A stretch of 64,000 nucleotides of DNA from Anabas testudineus (lineage: Eukaryota > Chordata > Actinopteri > Anabantiformes > Anabantidae), in NCBI RefSeq assembly GCF_900324465.2, contig NC_046622.1:20500297-20564296 (forward strand), written 5' to 3'. The notes beneath the pieces were generated by a model. That model had not been told where the DNA came from, ran no database searches, and saw only the letters and a list, made by a program, of their open reading frames with translations. Every line of letters starts with the position of its first letter. Within the stretch, counting starts at the first letter, position 1. Positions 25,170-38,123 of the stretch are shown piece by piece. Position numbers and translations under genes: made by a program.

Positions 25170-25345
25170 TCCAGCATAACAATGACCCAAAGCATACAGC
25201 TAGAGGTACAGAGAAATGGTTGTGCGATGTCTAGATGTGCAAGCCTAATCGAGACCTGTCCACACAGACTTCATGCTGTGATTGCAACCAAAGGCGCATC
25301 TACTCAATACTGACCTGAAGGGGGTGAATATTAATGCATTTTTAT
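25170..25345 (+). mobile_element. Tc1-like transposon relic, 3' end
   Basis: Translated in pieces, this gives the Tc1 transposase landmark around NNDPKHTAR near 25178, followed by the sequence leading to GACCTGAAGGGGGTGAATAT that closes many fish Tc1-like elements. It is short, frame-broken and without a second terminus. Confidence 0.6.
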
Positions 25346-25808
25346 TTTATATTAAGAGTAATATAAGAGTTTCACCTTTGTAATAACATAATGGGTGCTA
25401 TTTGTGTCTACGACTACCTTTGGAGAAACATTGATATTCATTTTTAATTTTACTTGTTTTCTAAAAATACATTCTTCAGTCAATTAATTCCACATGGCTG
25501 AATTTGATTTTCATTTTTTTTATAGATTTGAGTAAAAAGTCTTTTCTCATTTGTTTACACAAATACACATAAAGAAGAAGATAAATTACAAAATATTCAA
25601 TATGATTTAGTACCAGGAACACTGCTGATGTGAAATATGACTTAATTATTTTGAATTGTGTATTATGCCCGTCCCCCACAGTTGCCGACGCCAGTGTGGG
25701 TGGTGTGAATAATTAAACAATGACGAAAAGAGATGACATAGCTCTGTGCCTAAAATTATGTATCAGTGCATGAAGATTAGAGACAGGTGTGAGGAAGAGA
25801 GGGCTGTA

Positions 25809-28800
25809 ATGAGGGCCTTGTGTGTTCATCTGAGTTTGATTTCGTTTTTGTTTTTCTTCACTGAATTTTTCTGCTTTTCTCCACTGTGCAAATTATCGAG
25901 AAAGTTTCATCTGAATGGGATGCACAAGACTGGCGATGTAGTTCTTGGTGGGCTGTTTGAAATTCACTATAGCTCTGTTTTCCCTGAGCTGATGTTCATC
26001 TCCGAGCCACATCAACCAAGCTGCCATGGGTAAGTCTCAAACGCCTAATATATTCTAATAATAATATATATATATATATAAATATATATTATATATAATT
26101 TTTGTGTTAGCTTTGACCCTCTAGGGTTCAGACATGCTATGACCATGGCCTTTGCTATTGATGAGATCAACAACAACTCCAGCCTACTACCTAATGTGAC
26201 TCTGGGATACAGTCTTTATGACAACTGTGCTACACTTGGTATTGGGTTCAGTGCTGCATTGTCATTGGCCAATAGTCAAGAGGAGCAGTCTCTGCTTCAG
26301 CAGAGCTGTTTAGGGACTCCTCCAGTCCTGGGGATTGTGGGTGATCCTTTCTCAACATTTTCTATTGCCATTTCCAATGTTCTAGGCTTGTTCAAACTGC
26401 CTATTGTAAGTTTCCTGTCCTAAATTGTCCTTAGCATTCTGTATTTCACTTAATCATCAATTAGACTTTCAGTGTCTTTACAAACAGTGTGTTTCATGGT
26501 AGGTGAGCTATTTTGCCACATGTTCCTGCCTGAGTGACCGGCAAAGGTTTCCATCTTTCTTCAGAACAATCCCAAGTGATGCTTTCCAGGTAAATCGCCG
26601 GAAAACTTTTGGTGTGCATAAAATCTGTTTTCTTTGTATATCAGCAATTAAACTATGTAATTGAAATAAGCTTCATGGAAATAATCACGTGCAATTCCAT
26701 CATTCTAATTCTTCACTCTGTATTCGTTTAGGTGCGTGCTATGATTCAGATTTTGAAACGCTTTGGTTGGACTTGGGTAGGTCTGCTTGTCAGTGATGAT
26801 GATTATGGACTGCATGCTGCCCGTTCCTTTCAATCAGACCTTAGTCCATCTGGTGGAGGTTGCCTGGCCTACTTGGAGATTCTGCCTTGGGGAAATGATC
26901 CAAATAAATACAAGAGGATTGTAGATGTGATGACAAAATCTACAGCTCGTGTAGTCATTGTCTTTGCACCACAGACACACGTGATTCAACTCATGGAAGA
27001 GGTTGGACATTGGTGGTGGTAGTGGGGATTCAGTGATATTTATTCATCCATAGCATGACTCCTCAAAAGCAGTTAGATAAAATTTGTATATTTATACTGT
27101 ATGTATGATTGTGTGTATATTTGAGTTGTACATTTACATGTACCTTGTATATATGCTATTTATGCTTTATATCAATTATGATGTATAATTTAACATAGGT
27201 AGTGAATAAGAATGTGACAGACCTGCAGTGGATTGCCAGTGAAGCTTGGACATTAGCTGCTGTGCTCCAGATCCCCCACCTCATGCCATACCTGGGTGGC
27301 ACATTAGGCATTGCCATTCGTCGAGGAGAAATAGCGGGGCTGAGAAACTTCATTTTACAAATACGTCCTGACCTGCACTACAACAACACCTATGGAAATA
27401 GTGTGGTGAGGATTCCATCCTTGAATTATGATCTGCTATATGCATGAATGATATATTGTTGTTTGTGTTAAAACCTTGTTTTAAATACATTTCAGGTTAG
27501 GCAGGTTTGGGAATATACATTTCACTGTAAATTTGCACCACCTCCGTCAGGTTGGGTGGAAGCTGGTGGGACAATATGCACTGGACAGGAAGATCTAGAG
27601 AATGTGGAGACTGAGTTTCTGGATGTTTCTAACCTCAGGCCTGAATATAATATTTACAAGGCTGTGTATGCTCTGGCATATGCTCTTGATGACATGCTGA
27701 ACTGTGTACCAGGGAGAGGTCCTTTTAGTGAACACAGCTGTGCTACTTTAGATAGACTGGAGCCATGGCAGGTGTGATATCAGTTTACATTCAATCTCTT
27801 TTTATATATTTAAAAAATAGTTGCTATAACTTGTAGAAATAGTGAAATAAAAGTAAATATCACTGGTTGCTAAACACCCTATGTTTTTTATGTGAGGATG
27901 GTATCATAAATTTTAAAAATTGAATTTTTCATGTTTTCCACTTAAAAACTCAAATGACTTGAAGAACGATGTAGACTATACACTTTTTATTGTACATATC
28001 TCTCCTATTTGTAGCTGATGCATTACTTGGAAAAAGTCAATTTTACCACTCCCTTTGGTGATCAAGTATCATTTGATGAGAATGGTGATGCCTTACCAAT
28101 CTATGATATTATGAACTGGGTGTGGCTCCCTGATGGAAGAACTAAAGTTCAGAATGTGGGGCTTGTCAAGAAGTCGCCTTTCAAAGATGAAGAACTCATA
28201 CTTGATGAAGACAAAATCTTCTGGAACTTTGATTCCAAACAGGTTACTTGTCCTTATTCTTGTCTTTCCTTCAGTACTATGTAAAATAATAGCAGAGAGT
28301 TCAGTAAAACAATAATATCTGTATTCTTGTTCTTTAGCCACCAAAGTCAGTGTGCAGTGAGAGCTGTCCTCCAGGTACCCGCATTGCCAGAAAAAAGGGG
28401 CAGCCTGTCTGCTGTTTTGACTGCATCCCTTGTTCTGAGGGAAAGATCAGTAATGAAACTGGTCAGTGTTCCTAAATATTTTATTATGCATATTATAATT
28501 TTTACCATTCAGTATTAGTTTTTATGCAGGAGTGTGTCCTGTTGTGAATATCTAGGAAAGCATATTCCCTCTTCCTCAGAAACCCAGGTTATGTCTGTGC
28601 AAATCAACAACAGTATTCACAGATGGAGGGATTATTATAAAATTATCCTTTGTTTGACAGATTTCATGGAGTGCATCAGTTGTCCAGAGGATTACTGGTC
28701 CAGCCCACAGCGTGACCAGTGTGTTCCTAAAGAAGAAGAGTTCCTCTCCTACTATGAACCTCTGGGTATTTGTTTGACATCTGCTTCATTGTTGGGCACA

Positions 28801-29574
28801 TTTATCTGTGCTGTTGTTCTGGGCATCTTCATCTATCATCGCAGCACACCTATGGTGCGTGCTAATAATTCAGAACTAAGTTTCCTGATCTTGGTGTCAC
28901 TTAAGCTGTGTTTTCTGTGTTCTTTGCTGTTTATTGGACGACCCAGACTGTGGACATGCCAGCTGAGACATGCAGCATTTGGGATCAGCTTTGTGCTCTG
29001 TGTCTCATGTATCCTGGTAAAAACCATGGTAGTTTTAGCTGTTTTCAAGGCCTCAAAGCCAGGAGGTGGAGCCACTCTCAAGTGGTTTGGTGCTGTGCAG
29101 CAGAGAGAAACAGTTTTTGCTCTTACTTGCATTCAGGCAGCAATATGTTCATCTTGGATTCTGTCTGCGTCTCCAGTGCCTCATAAAAACACACAGTACC
29201 ACAATGACAAAATTGTTTATGAGTGTATAGTTGGATCCACAATTGGTTTTGCTGTGTTACTGGGTTACATTGGCTTGTTAGCTATGCTCAGTTTCCTGTT
29301 AGCATTTCTGGCAAGAAATCTTCCAGACAACTTCAATGAGGCCAAACTCATCACTTTCAGCATGTTGATCTTCTGTGCTGTGTGGGTGGCTTTTATTCCT
29401 GCTTATGTCAACTCCCCAGGTAAATATGCAGATGCAGTGGAGGTATTTGCCATCCTGGCATCAAGCTTTGGCCTCTTGGTGGCACTATTTGGGCCTAAAT
29501 GTTACATAATCCTGCTGAGACCAGAGAGAAACACAAAAAAGGCAGTCATGGGACGAGCTACAACAGATAAATAA
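25809..29574 (+). CDS. Gene E: V2R/OlfC olfactory receptor, intact, 873 aa
   Basis: Complete nine-exon receptor: 25809-26029, 26111-26405, 26503-26589, 26732-27001, 27199-27405, 27496-27771, 28015-28242, 28338-28461, 28661-29574. Start chosen at the ATG that opens a compact signal peptide; exon 1 is nine codons shorter than in its neighbours, and in-frame ATG codons lie upstream at 25746-25808. E is the most divergent copy: exons 5 and 6 carry small insertions (N-rich end of exon 5, an extra PP in exon 6), and the S147-equivalent segment reads [19 protein letters not shown] and ASEAW are kept, as are nine cysteines and seven helices. The tail ends [12 protein letters not shown], a sequence reused in the relics at 45326 and 52447. 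No clear TATA box; GATGACATA at 25732 resembles the promoter box of D. Confidence 0.92.
26057..26100. repeat. AT microsatellite in intron 1 of gene E
   Basis: Alternating TA run of about 44 bp in the 81-bp intron 1 of gene E, ending close to the exon 2 acceptor. Confidence 0.8.
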
Positions 29575-30330
29575 CCTATTCCTTTTTTCCTGATCGCATT
29601 CTTTGAGATTTGGGAGGCTTTTAAAAGGCTTTCTTAGTGTCTGATGAAATGCCCTAAATCCTAAAAAAAGTTCTTTGTTTGTTTTTTTTATGAACAAGTG
29701 CTTCTAAATATTATATTATTGTATTGACTTTAAGCACAAATAACAACCTTACTTAAGTTTTGGTTTACTTTTCAGTTATTTACAGACTTTTAATGCAGAT
29801 ATTAAAGGGACAACATTTTTATTTTCCTGGAGGTAGAAAATCCTGTAAATTTTATGAATTCACTTAATTCTTGCATGTTTTGAGTATTAGTATATAAGAA
29901 GGCCAACCAGTAGCTTACACTTTTCACACAATTAGTGCTGAAAAACAAAAGCAAAAAAAAAGCCTGGTTTTCAGGTGAGATACTGTGTGGTGAGGCTTGG
30001 GCAAAGCAAACTATAGAGCCTACATAGGAAAACTGAGGTAAAATAGCTAACTTGAAGTAAAGCTGTAGTTAGTGTAGACCTTCCTTGGTTGTGACATCAA
30101 TTGCCAATATCAGTTTTATTTATTAGTCATGTTTAAAAAAAATCTTTATAATTACTGGCAGCAACTGGATCTTAAGACTAAAGAGCATAATCTTTACCTG
30201 GCACACACGTAATGATTTTCTCTGTCAGTTGTCGAAACTTATTGACCAATAATGGAAGAACCCAGCCCAACTAGTCATCGCCACCAAATCACATTAATAA
30301 CCAGCTCTGCCATCGGCCTTTAGTTAACAT
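29575..30330. other. 3' flank of gene E
   Basis: AT-rich sequence. From about 30236 it matches the sequence after the relics at 45894 and 53015 (ACTTATTGACCAATAATGG onward), showing a shared ancestral flank. No gene seen. Confidence 0.5.
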
Positions 30331-30340
30331 TGAGCATTAG

Positions 30341-30390
30341 CTTTGTTACCCTTCAGACATGCTATGACCATGGCCTTTGCTATTAATGTA
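30341..30390 (+). pseudogene. V2R exon 2 remnant behind gene E
   Basis: An acceptor-like CATTAG followed by CTTTGTTACCCTTCAGACAT and GCTATGACCATGGCCTTTGC, the start of exon 2 (compare 26111 onward), then the match stops. No other exon of that gene is nearby. Confidence 0.65.
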
Positions 30391-30754
30391 ATGTAATGTA
30401 GAGTAAAAAAACACAATAAATACATGTGTAGCAGGGGTACAGGAAGTTTTCCATTCTCTTCAATGAGACTGATTAGTTGCAATTATAGTATGAAATTTAA
30501 ATAAACAATATCATTTCTACAAATTGCTACAATTGAAGTCAGGTGCATAAATACATTTAAAATAATGTACAGTGCTACTGTGTTCACTAATTATATTTAC
30601 ACTTAACAATCAAGTTACACAATTACTACAGTCCTACAGTACCTGCATGTATGCTACATTCATACATGCAGCTGTAAAAAGTGTCTCCCAGCACTCTCTC
30701 AAGAGAATGTTACAAATACCAGAACGCAAATTCAGTTAGAAATATGTAAATTAC

Positions 30755-30985
30755 CCAGAAAGTGTAATTCTAATAAAATCCATAAACCCAGGTGATATAG
30801 TTATATAGAGTTTTAGTTTTGTGTGGGTAGCATTTGTTCCTGCTTATGTCCACTGACCAGGTAAATATGCAAGGTATTTGCCATTTTGGCCTCAGGTTTT
30901 GGATCCAAATGTTACATAATCCTGCTGAGACCGGAGAGAAACACAAAGAAAGCAATCGTGGGTAAAGGAACCACAAAAATGTTTT
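30755..30985 (+). pseudogene. V2R relic 0: exon 1 scrap joined to end of exon 9
   Basis: About 30755-30803 is a decayed exon 1 piece (ATCCATAAACCCAGGTGATA, compare the HKPGDV coding segment of other copies). From 30823 it runs into the last part of exon 9 (sixth helix to tail), with deletions and stops. The exon 9 part is closest to the 3' half of the relic at 59571-60113. This is the oldest of the four relics that stand before genes F to I. Confidence 0.7.
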
Positions 30986-31403
30986 AAAAAAGTGCATACC
31001 TGTCATTTGATTCTACTTTCACTGAGGATTGATCTACCATTGACTTGCAGAAGATATTAGTGACCTTCATTTTCATGGAACCAAACTAGGGTCATATATT
31101 TTGTCAATTTGAAAGACAAAATTTCTAATTCAAATTTTTCTGTTTTATATTTCTTTGACATACAGATGGAATATCTGACCTGTACCATCTAACATATGAT
31201 TATTGTCAAATCAGCTGAGATCAGTAAGTAGTAAGGGTATTTCTAAGCAATGCGTTTATTTCAAATTTTCTCGAGCAAATATGTTTCTTGGAGCAAGGTT
31301 GTTTGGCTAACTGGAGTGAAATCCTGATAATATCATACTGTAGGTACAATACACCATACCCCAGCTACAGGAGTTGCTGTGGTGTGAGAAGAATGCCATA
31401 GAT

Positions 31404-31815
31404 TTACATTTACATTTACATTTAGTCATTTAGCAGACGCTTTTATCAAAAGTAACTTACAAGTGAAGAACAAAGGAAGCAAACAAAATCTCAAATCAAA
31501 GTGCAAAGGAAGAGTTTGGCAGCTCATTCCACCATCGTGGAATCACTGAGATGAAGAGTTTTTCTTTGGAGTCTGCGTTCGGTACCACCAGACGTCCTTC
31601 ACTGGTCGAGCACAGTGGATGAGAGGGGATGTAGACCCGAATGATTGGATTGACATAAGATGGAGCTGTAGAGTTGACCACTCTGTAGGCAAGAGACAGA
31701 GCTTTGAACTTGATCCTTGCAGCCCCGGGAAGATGATGGTAAGCTCTGAAGAGCGGTGTGACATGAGACCATGTGTAGAATATGGTTGCAGTATAATCCA
31801 TGTATTTAAGCATTA
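31404..31815 (-). mobile_element. LINE 3' fragment, minus strand
   Basis: On the minus strand a reading frame (31813 down to 31496) matches the end of a LINE reverse transcriptase (VTPLFRAYHHLPGAARIKFK; RWWNELP). It is followed by the fish LINE tail that reads AGCGTCTGCTAAATG on the minus strand, and a short TAAATG repeat near 31404-31425. 5'-truncated, as usual for LINE copies. Shorter pieces of it occur near 46139-46206 and 53260-53330, but it is absent before gene I. Confidence 0.7.
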
Positions 31816-31990
31816 AAAAAGGCAGTATAGGCGTAATATTTTTTTTAATAATTTACTATACTGTGTTTTATACATTAACATATATACATTGATATATTTA
31901 TTATGCACCACACCACACCACACCCCATGCCCTAAAAGGGGTGTTGAGAAAGTGTGAACAATGACTGAAATTTTCCAAAGGTTACCTCAC

Positions 31991-31998
31991 ATATAAAA
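31991..31998 (+). promoter_or_regulatory. TATA box of gene F
   Basis: ATATAAAA 52 bp before the exon 1 ATG. A block shared by F, G, H and I lies just upstream: repeats of CCACA, the palindrome-like CCCTAAAAGGGG (31932 onward) and GTGTGAACAATGAC. Confidence 0.55.
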
Positions 31999-32049
31999 TC
32001 CATGAACCTTTGCTGAAGAATAGAAACATGTGAAGGGAGGTTGGTCGTT

Positions 32050-35000
32050 ATGGGGAATTGTCTTGGTATATATTTGCTTCTCCGTGTCTACCTTAACTGG
32101 TGGTTTGCCACTCCCTCCTTTTTACCCTCTGTTTCAACCTCTCTTCCCTCTACTTGTAACTTACGGAGGAAGTTTCATCTTAATGAAATGCATAAGCCTG
32201 GTGATGTGGTTCTAGGTGGGCTGTTTGAGGTCCACTTCACGTCTGTTTACCCTGAGTGGACATTAACATCAGAGCCTCAACAGCCTACCTGCAATGGGTA
32301 GGTGTACTGCAGGAAACCATTTTAATTGTGCTGTAATAATAGTAGTAACTGCAATTATTAACATGGGTTTAACTTTGAGTGAACACATGTCCCTTTCTCT
32401 GTGACGTATTGCTTTTTGATTGTTAACACTGATATTCTGTGCATTAGCTTTGATACTTTAGGCTTCAGGGATGCTATGACCATGGCCTTTGCTATTGATG
32501 AGATCAACAAGAACTCCACCCTGCTACCTAATCTGACTCTTGGATACAGTCTTTATGACAACTGTGGTGCACTTATTATTGGACTCAGTGGTGCACTGTC
32601 ATTAGCAAGTGGTCAGGAGGAGCAGTTTATGCTTCAGGAGAACTGTATAGGATCACCTCCAGTCCTGGGGATTGTGGGTGATTCATATTCAACATTTTCT
32701 ATTGCCATCTCCCACATATTAGGTTTATACAAAATGCCTACTGTGAGTTTCTTAGTAAATTCTTAATTTTATATGCTGCATTTGAAAAAAAAATATTTAA
32801 AAGTGATAGTGTTTTTTGGTTGGAAAAACTAGTAACTTTCTTTATAGGTGAGTTACTTTGCAACATGTTCCTGTCTCACTGATCGACAACGGTTTCCATC
32901 CTTCTTTAGAACGATCCCGAGTGATGCTTTTCAGGTGAGACACTTAGCAAGTAGATTTATCAATTATTTAACAAGTTATTAACTGTTAGTTTATTGTGGG
33001 ATGTGGATCAACAATTCATTTGTATAATTATTGTAATTGCAGTTAACTGAAATGACAGTGATTGCAGTAAACTTCAACTGCACTGACAAGTTCACTAATG
33101 ATTTCAAACCAATACATTCACCTAGGTGCATGCTATGATTCAGATTCTAAAACACTTTGGCTGGACTTGGGTTGGACTGGTTGTCACTGATGATGATTAT
33201 GGACTCCATGTTGCCCAGTCCTTTCAATCTGCCTTGGTTCAGTCTGGTGAAGGCTGTTTGGCTTACCTTGAGGTGCTGCCCTGGGACCGTGACCCAAATG
33301 AAATAAGGAGGGTTGTACATTTGATTAAGACTTCAACAGCTCGTGTGGTCATGGTGTTTCTTCATGAGATTCATATGATTGAACTAATGGAAGAGGTCAG
33401 AATTCAAACGAAGTAGAAATTAGAAATCTATTATCTTGAAATGATTAAATGACATGATTAGATGATTTGGTTTTTTAAAAGCACAATTCACTAGCCAAAT
33501 TAGTAGAAGTTTTAAACAAACAAGTTAGTCTAAAACAGCAAATTCCCATCGCAGCTAAAATGTTTGATGATCTTTCAGAATATTTTTAATAAAACTCTGC
33601 AAAATGTATTTACCATGGTGCAAAATACAGGTGGTGCGACAGGATGTGACAGGTCGGCAGTGGATTGGAAGTGAAGCCTGGACATCAGCTGCTGTGCTCC
33701 AGACCCCCCACCTAATGCCGTACCTGGGTGGCACACTGGGCATTGCCATCCATCGAGGGGAAATACCAGGACTCAAGGATTTTCTATTGCAGATACGTCC
33801 TGACCAAAATGACTACAAGAATGAAAATAATATGGTAAAAATCTCATTTTACAGTGTGATTAGAAAAGTATCATAATAAATAATGCCTTGTAAAAACTGT
33901 TAATGATGACATTTTATAAAATTTTAGGTGAAACAATTTTGGGAACATACATTTCAGTGTAGATTCAATCCAGCAGGTTTGTTGGACGATGGAGGAACAT
34001 TATGCACTGGAAAGGAAGATATTAACACTGTGGAGACAGAGTTTTTAGATGTTTCTAACCTCAGGCCTGAGTATAATGTTTACAAAGCTGTGTATGCTCT
34101 GGCATATGCCCTCGATGACATGCTGCACTGTGTACCAGGGAGAGGTCCTTTCAGTGGGAACAGGTGCGCCACTTTGCAACAATTGGAGCCATGGCAGGTG
34201 TGATATCACTTTACTATAAAGTACTTACTGTATGTAATTTTATTAATATACAATAATAGACTTCAAAATACCCTCTTCTCCAAAAGTATTATAAATACTT
34301 AAATAACACCCCAAAACAAACAACAACTGAAAGATGCTGCAGCGAAAGCCTGGAAAAGCATCACAAAGAAATCATTTAAAGATGTCAACGAGTCACAGGC
34401 TTCATGCAGTTATTGCAAGCAAATAGTGTTGCAACTAAATATTAAATCGTATTAATCTTATTAACTTTAATCTATTTTAAGTCTACATGTTCCAATACTT
34501 TTGCTCACATAAGAGGTGGGTGGGATGTAACAAAAAGTGTTATCTTCTAAGTTGTGTATCAGATCCAGATGTAAACACTTGGAAAAAAAGCTAAAATGTT
34601 GATATCAAACTCAAATGTTTTCAGTCTACAGCTAAAATAAAGGAATTGACCTTACCTTTCCAATACTTTAGAGGGGAGTGTAAATTAGTACATGTGCTTT
34701 AAAAAAGATTTTGTGAAATTAGAACAACAAAATGCATTTCTATTTTCAATTCTTGATGTGAGTGTGAGAAATGGCATTAAACAAGTTAGATGTTTTCAGG
34801 TGGTCCGAGCAATTAGGTCACTTGAAATTTTCTGTCATCTGTTTTCAGCTTGTACATTATTTAAACAAAGTCAACTTCACCACATCATTCGGTGATCAAG
34901 TATCATTTGATGAGAACGGTGATGTCTTGCCAATTTATGATATCATGAACTGGTGGTGGCTCCCTGATGGAAGTACTCAAGTTCAGAATGTGGGTGAGGT

Positions 35001-36325
35001 TAAGAGGTCGGCTTCCAAAGGTGACGAACTTACACTTGATGAAGACAAAATCTTCTGGAACTTTGAATTCAACAAGGTTATTTCTGCTTGTTCAGAAATG
35101 TCTTCTTTTTTGAGAACTGATTGTGGCAAAGTGTAGTAAAATAACTTTACTTTTCTCTCTACAGCCCCCACGGTCAGTGTGCAGTGAGAACTGTCCTCCA
35201 GGGACCCGTATGGCCAGAAAAAAGGGGCAGCCTGTCTGCTGTTTTGACTGTGTCCTTTGTTCTGAGGGAAAGATCAGCAATAAGACGGGTTGGTGTTCAT
35301 GTTCTGTTCATTTTACATTAGTGTTCTTGTTTTGTTAATTTACCTTTTAAGATATTACAGTATATACTGTGTAGTAACAATTCATCCTACCGGCTATCTT
35401 TTCTTGTCAGACTCCACTGAGTGCATCGCTTGTCCAGAGGATTTTTGGTCCAGTCCTCAGCGTGACCACTGTGTTCCGAAGGAAACTGAGTTCCTCTCCT
35501 ACTATGAACCTCTGGGTATCTGCTTGACAACAACCTCATTGCTGGGCACATTTGTTTGTGCTGTTGTTCTGGGCATTTTCACGTACCATCGTAGTACACC
35601 CATGGTACGTGCCAACAATTCAGAACTGAGTTTTCTTATATTGGTTTCACTTAAATTGTGCTTTCTCTGTTCACTACTGTTTATCGGTCAACCCAAACTG
35701 TGGACGTGCCAGCTGAGACATGCAGCATTTGGGCATCAGCTTTGTTCTTTGTGTCTCATGTATTCTGGTGAAAACCATGGTAGTTCTAGCTGTTTTCAAG
35801 GCCTCAAAGCCAGGAGGTGGAGCCAATCTGAAGTGGTTTGGTGCTGTGCAGCAGAGAGGGACAGTGATGCTTCTTACTTCTGTTCAGGGGGCAATATGCG
35901 CTGCATGGATTGTCTCTGCCTCACCAGCTCCTCATAAAAACACTCAATACCACAATGAGAAAATTGTATATGAGTGTGTAGTTGGCTCCACGATTGGTTT
36001 TGCAGTGTTATTGGGTTACATTGGCTTATTGGCCATTATCAGTTTCATGTTAGCCTTTCTAGCAAGAAATCTTCCAGACAACTTCAATGAGGCCAAACTC
36101 ATCACTTTCAGCATGTTGATCTTCTGTGCTGTGTGGGTGGCATTTGTTCCTGCTTATGTCAACTCCCCAGGTAAATATGCAGATGCAGTGGAGGTATTTG
36201 CCATTCTGGCATCAGGTTTTGGCCTTTTGTTGGCACTGTTTGGACCAAAATGTTACATAATCCTGCTGAGACCAGAGAGGAACACAAAGAAAGCTATTAT
36301 GGGTCGAGGCACCATAAAGTCATAG
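32050..36325 (+). pseudogene. Gene F: V2R/OlfC receptor with one frameshift
   Basis: Nine exons: 32050-32297, 32448-32742, 32848-32934, 33126-33395, 33631-33834, 33928-34197, 34849-35076, 35165-35288, 35411-36325. Exons 1-8 are open with good splice sites. Exon 9 has one extra base at 35731-35733 (TTTGGGCATCAGC where gene G has TTTGGCATCAGC), at the third helix. The frame before it ends at 35937, and the correct frame resumes and runs to 36325. As read, the product would keep the whole flytrap domain but lose helices 3-7. Otherwise it has the subfamily features of G, H and I, including the transposon remnant in intron 6. A recent loss, a segregating allele or an assembly error are all possible. 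Confidence 0.85.
34320..34681. mobile_element. Tc1-like 3' remnant in intron 6 of gene F
   Basis: Starts near AACTGAAAGATGCTGCAGCG, runs through CCAATACTTTTGCTCACATA and ends near ACTTTAGAGGGGAGTGT, the typical closing sequence of fish Tc1-like elements (CCAATACTTTTGGAGGG type). The same remnant at the same intron position is found in G, H and I and not in A-E. Confidence 0.6.
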
Positions 36326-36440
36326 ATAGAAAGATAGATAGATAGATTTAGTTTACCCATATTAGGAACAACTAAGCATGTGGCTACTATATAGTTGACT
36401 AGTCCACTAATTGAAGCAAGCTAGCACAGGTGGCACTATA
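36326..36440. repeat. Short GATA microsatellite after gene F
   Basis: AGATAGAAAGATAGATAGAT begins at the stop codon region of F and is shared, in shorter form, after G (50942) and H (58065). Confidence 0.6.
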
Positions 36441-37480
36441 ATTGAGGCAAACACAACTCTAACCTGCAAAATATGCAAATATGTTCTTAAATATAACACA
36501 GGCTGAAAACCCTGCAAACTCCAAGACCGAGACCACTACACAGCAGAAGTCAATTTACAACTTCTGCAAATGGCCTGGTTTGACAGAAAAGAAGCTACAA
36601 CAATTAACTAACTTGCTTGTGCATTTTATTGTGAAAGACACCACCTACCTTTGGTAGCAGTGTATGCAGGTTTTATAGAAATTTATTATTGTTTTTCAAC
36701 CTGGCTACAATGTGCTATCTTATGCCACACTGTGGAGTACAAATGCATGTGGCTGTTTAACATCTTCTATAAAAACACTGCTAAAGAATTGAAGGATTGA
36801 GTGTGTCACTAAACGCTGACCTGTGGACATTGTCCACAATCAAGGCATTCATTAAAGTAAATGCTCTTTACAGCACCAATGCCTGGGAGCTGAAGGAAAC
36901 AGTTGCTCAGTAGTAGGGCATACTTGTGTTGTTGAGCATGTATTACAATGCAAGTAACATGAACATGGCCATGGAACTATGTAAAATGTTTCCAAAGACC
37001 TGGAATGGAACAGGCACATGTTACACCTATCCTATACCATATACCTATAAAGGTATAGGTGTAAGGTATAAGCCTTTACCTATAAAGGCGGATTTAATCT
37101 TACCTGAATAATGGGGAGATGTAAGTCATTTTCATTTTGTGACAAGATTCAGCAAGAACAGCTAGACAAATAAAGATGCAGACAAATAAACTCCAAACTG
37201 ACTGCCCAGCCAGATGGAATTCCATTGGCATGATGTTCAAGGGGCTGTTTGAGCACATAGTAGCTGTACAGTCTGTCCTCAATGAATGTCCCCCTTTTCA
37301 AAAACACGGTCCAAGGCCAACTGGCAACATGATTCCAATTGGAATATACGGATCTCTTGGAAACTATTCTGATTGTGGCCTGCATGCTAGATCCCCGCTT
37401 TAAACATCTCCAGTTCATCTCAGAGAACATGAGATGGGCTGCTCAGAGACACTTGAAATGGCTGCATGCATTGATAATGC
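36440..37480 (+). mobile_element. hAT transposase relic behind gene F
   Basis: Frame-broken pieces fit a ZBED-type hAT transposase in order: a segment with LWTLSTIKAF-like spelling near 36820, WELKETVAQ near 36885, LQTDCPARWNSIG near 37190 (the hAT CPTRWNST landmark) and LDPRFKHLQF-like sequence near 37385-37415. No terminal repeats identified. Plain DNA transposon relic with many disruptions. Confidence 0.65.
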
Positions 37481-38120
37481 TCATTAATTAATACATTTTT
37501 TTTTATCCCTGATGTGGCAGTGGATGTCCAAACTGAGGGAGATGTTGACAACGAAGCTGAAAAAAGTAACACTGGAGAGAGACTTTGTGTAGCTTTTGAG
37601 GCAGCTATCAAAGTGAGAAGACAAAAGTTCAGTACGCCATAATAGCAAAAAAAATTCACATGCACATTCCCATAATGGAAAAACCTGCTGTTGTGGTAGT
37701 CCTGCAAAAAACACTGATGTGCCCCATTGGCTGAGTTAGCCAAAAGCTACTTGGATGTATCAGCAACCAGCACTCCAAGCGATTAAGTTTTCATCCCACA
37801 CATGTTGATCTTTGTTTATGCAAACTCAAATCATAAGGCAAACTTTTACTGAGCAGGACTGTGATAGCCAGTAGGCTGACAGGCATTCGGTGAGTTTCTT
37901 TATTTGTTTTAGCATGTTGTACTGTGCCAGAATACAGTACAACAGTGTTTTTGTTAGGATTTAAATGACAGTTACATCAGTGTTGTTTTTGCTCTAGACA
38001 TAGTTTACTTTGTGCAACTGCTTACATTACATGTGAGAAGTTTGTATATTATGTTGAAGTTAGACTATATATGCTACTGTTAACTTACTGTGAAAAATGG
38101 CCTTTGTATACTGATAAAGA
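37481..38120. other. 3' flank shared by genes F, G and H
   Basis: Matches the sequence after G (about 51630-52105) and H up to TTAGGATTTAAATGA at about 37967, where F continues into unrelated sequence while G and H jump into a relic exon 1. No gene recognised. Confidence 0.55.
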
Positions 38121-38123
38121 TTT

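Noticed and set aside
31404-31425. Short direct repeats as a possible CRISPR-like array
   Set aside because: They are the simple-repeat tail of a LINE fragment in a eukaryotic genome.
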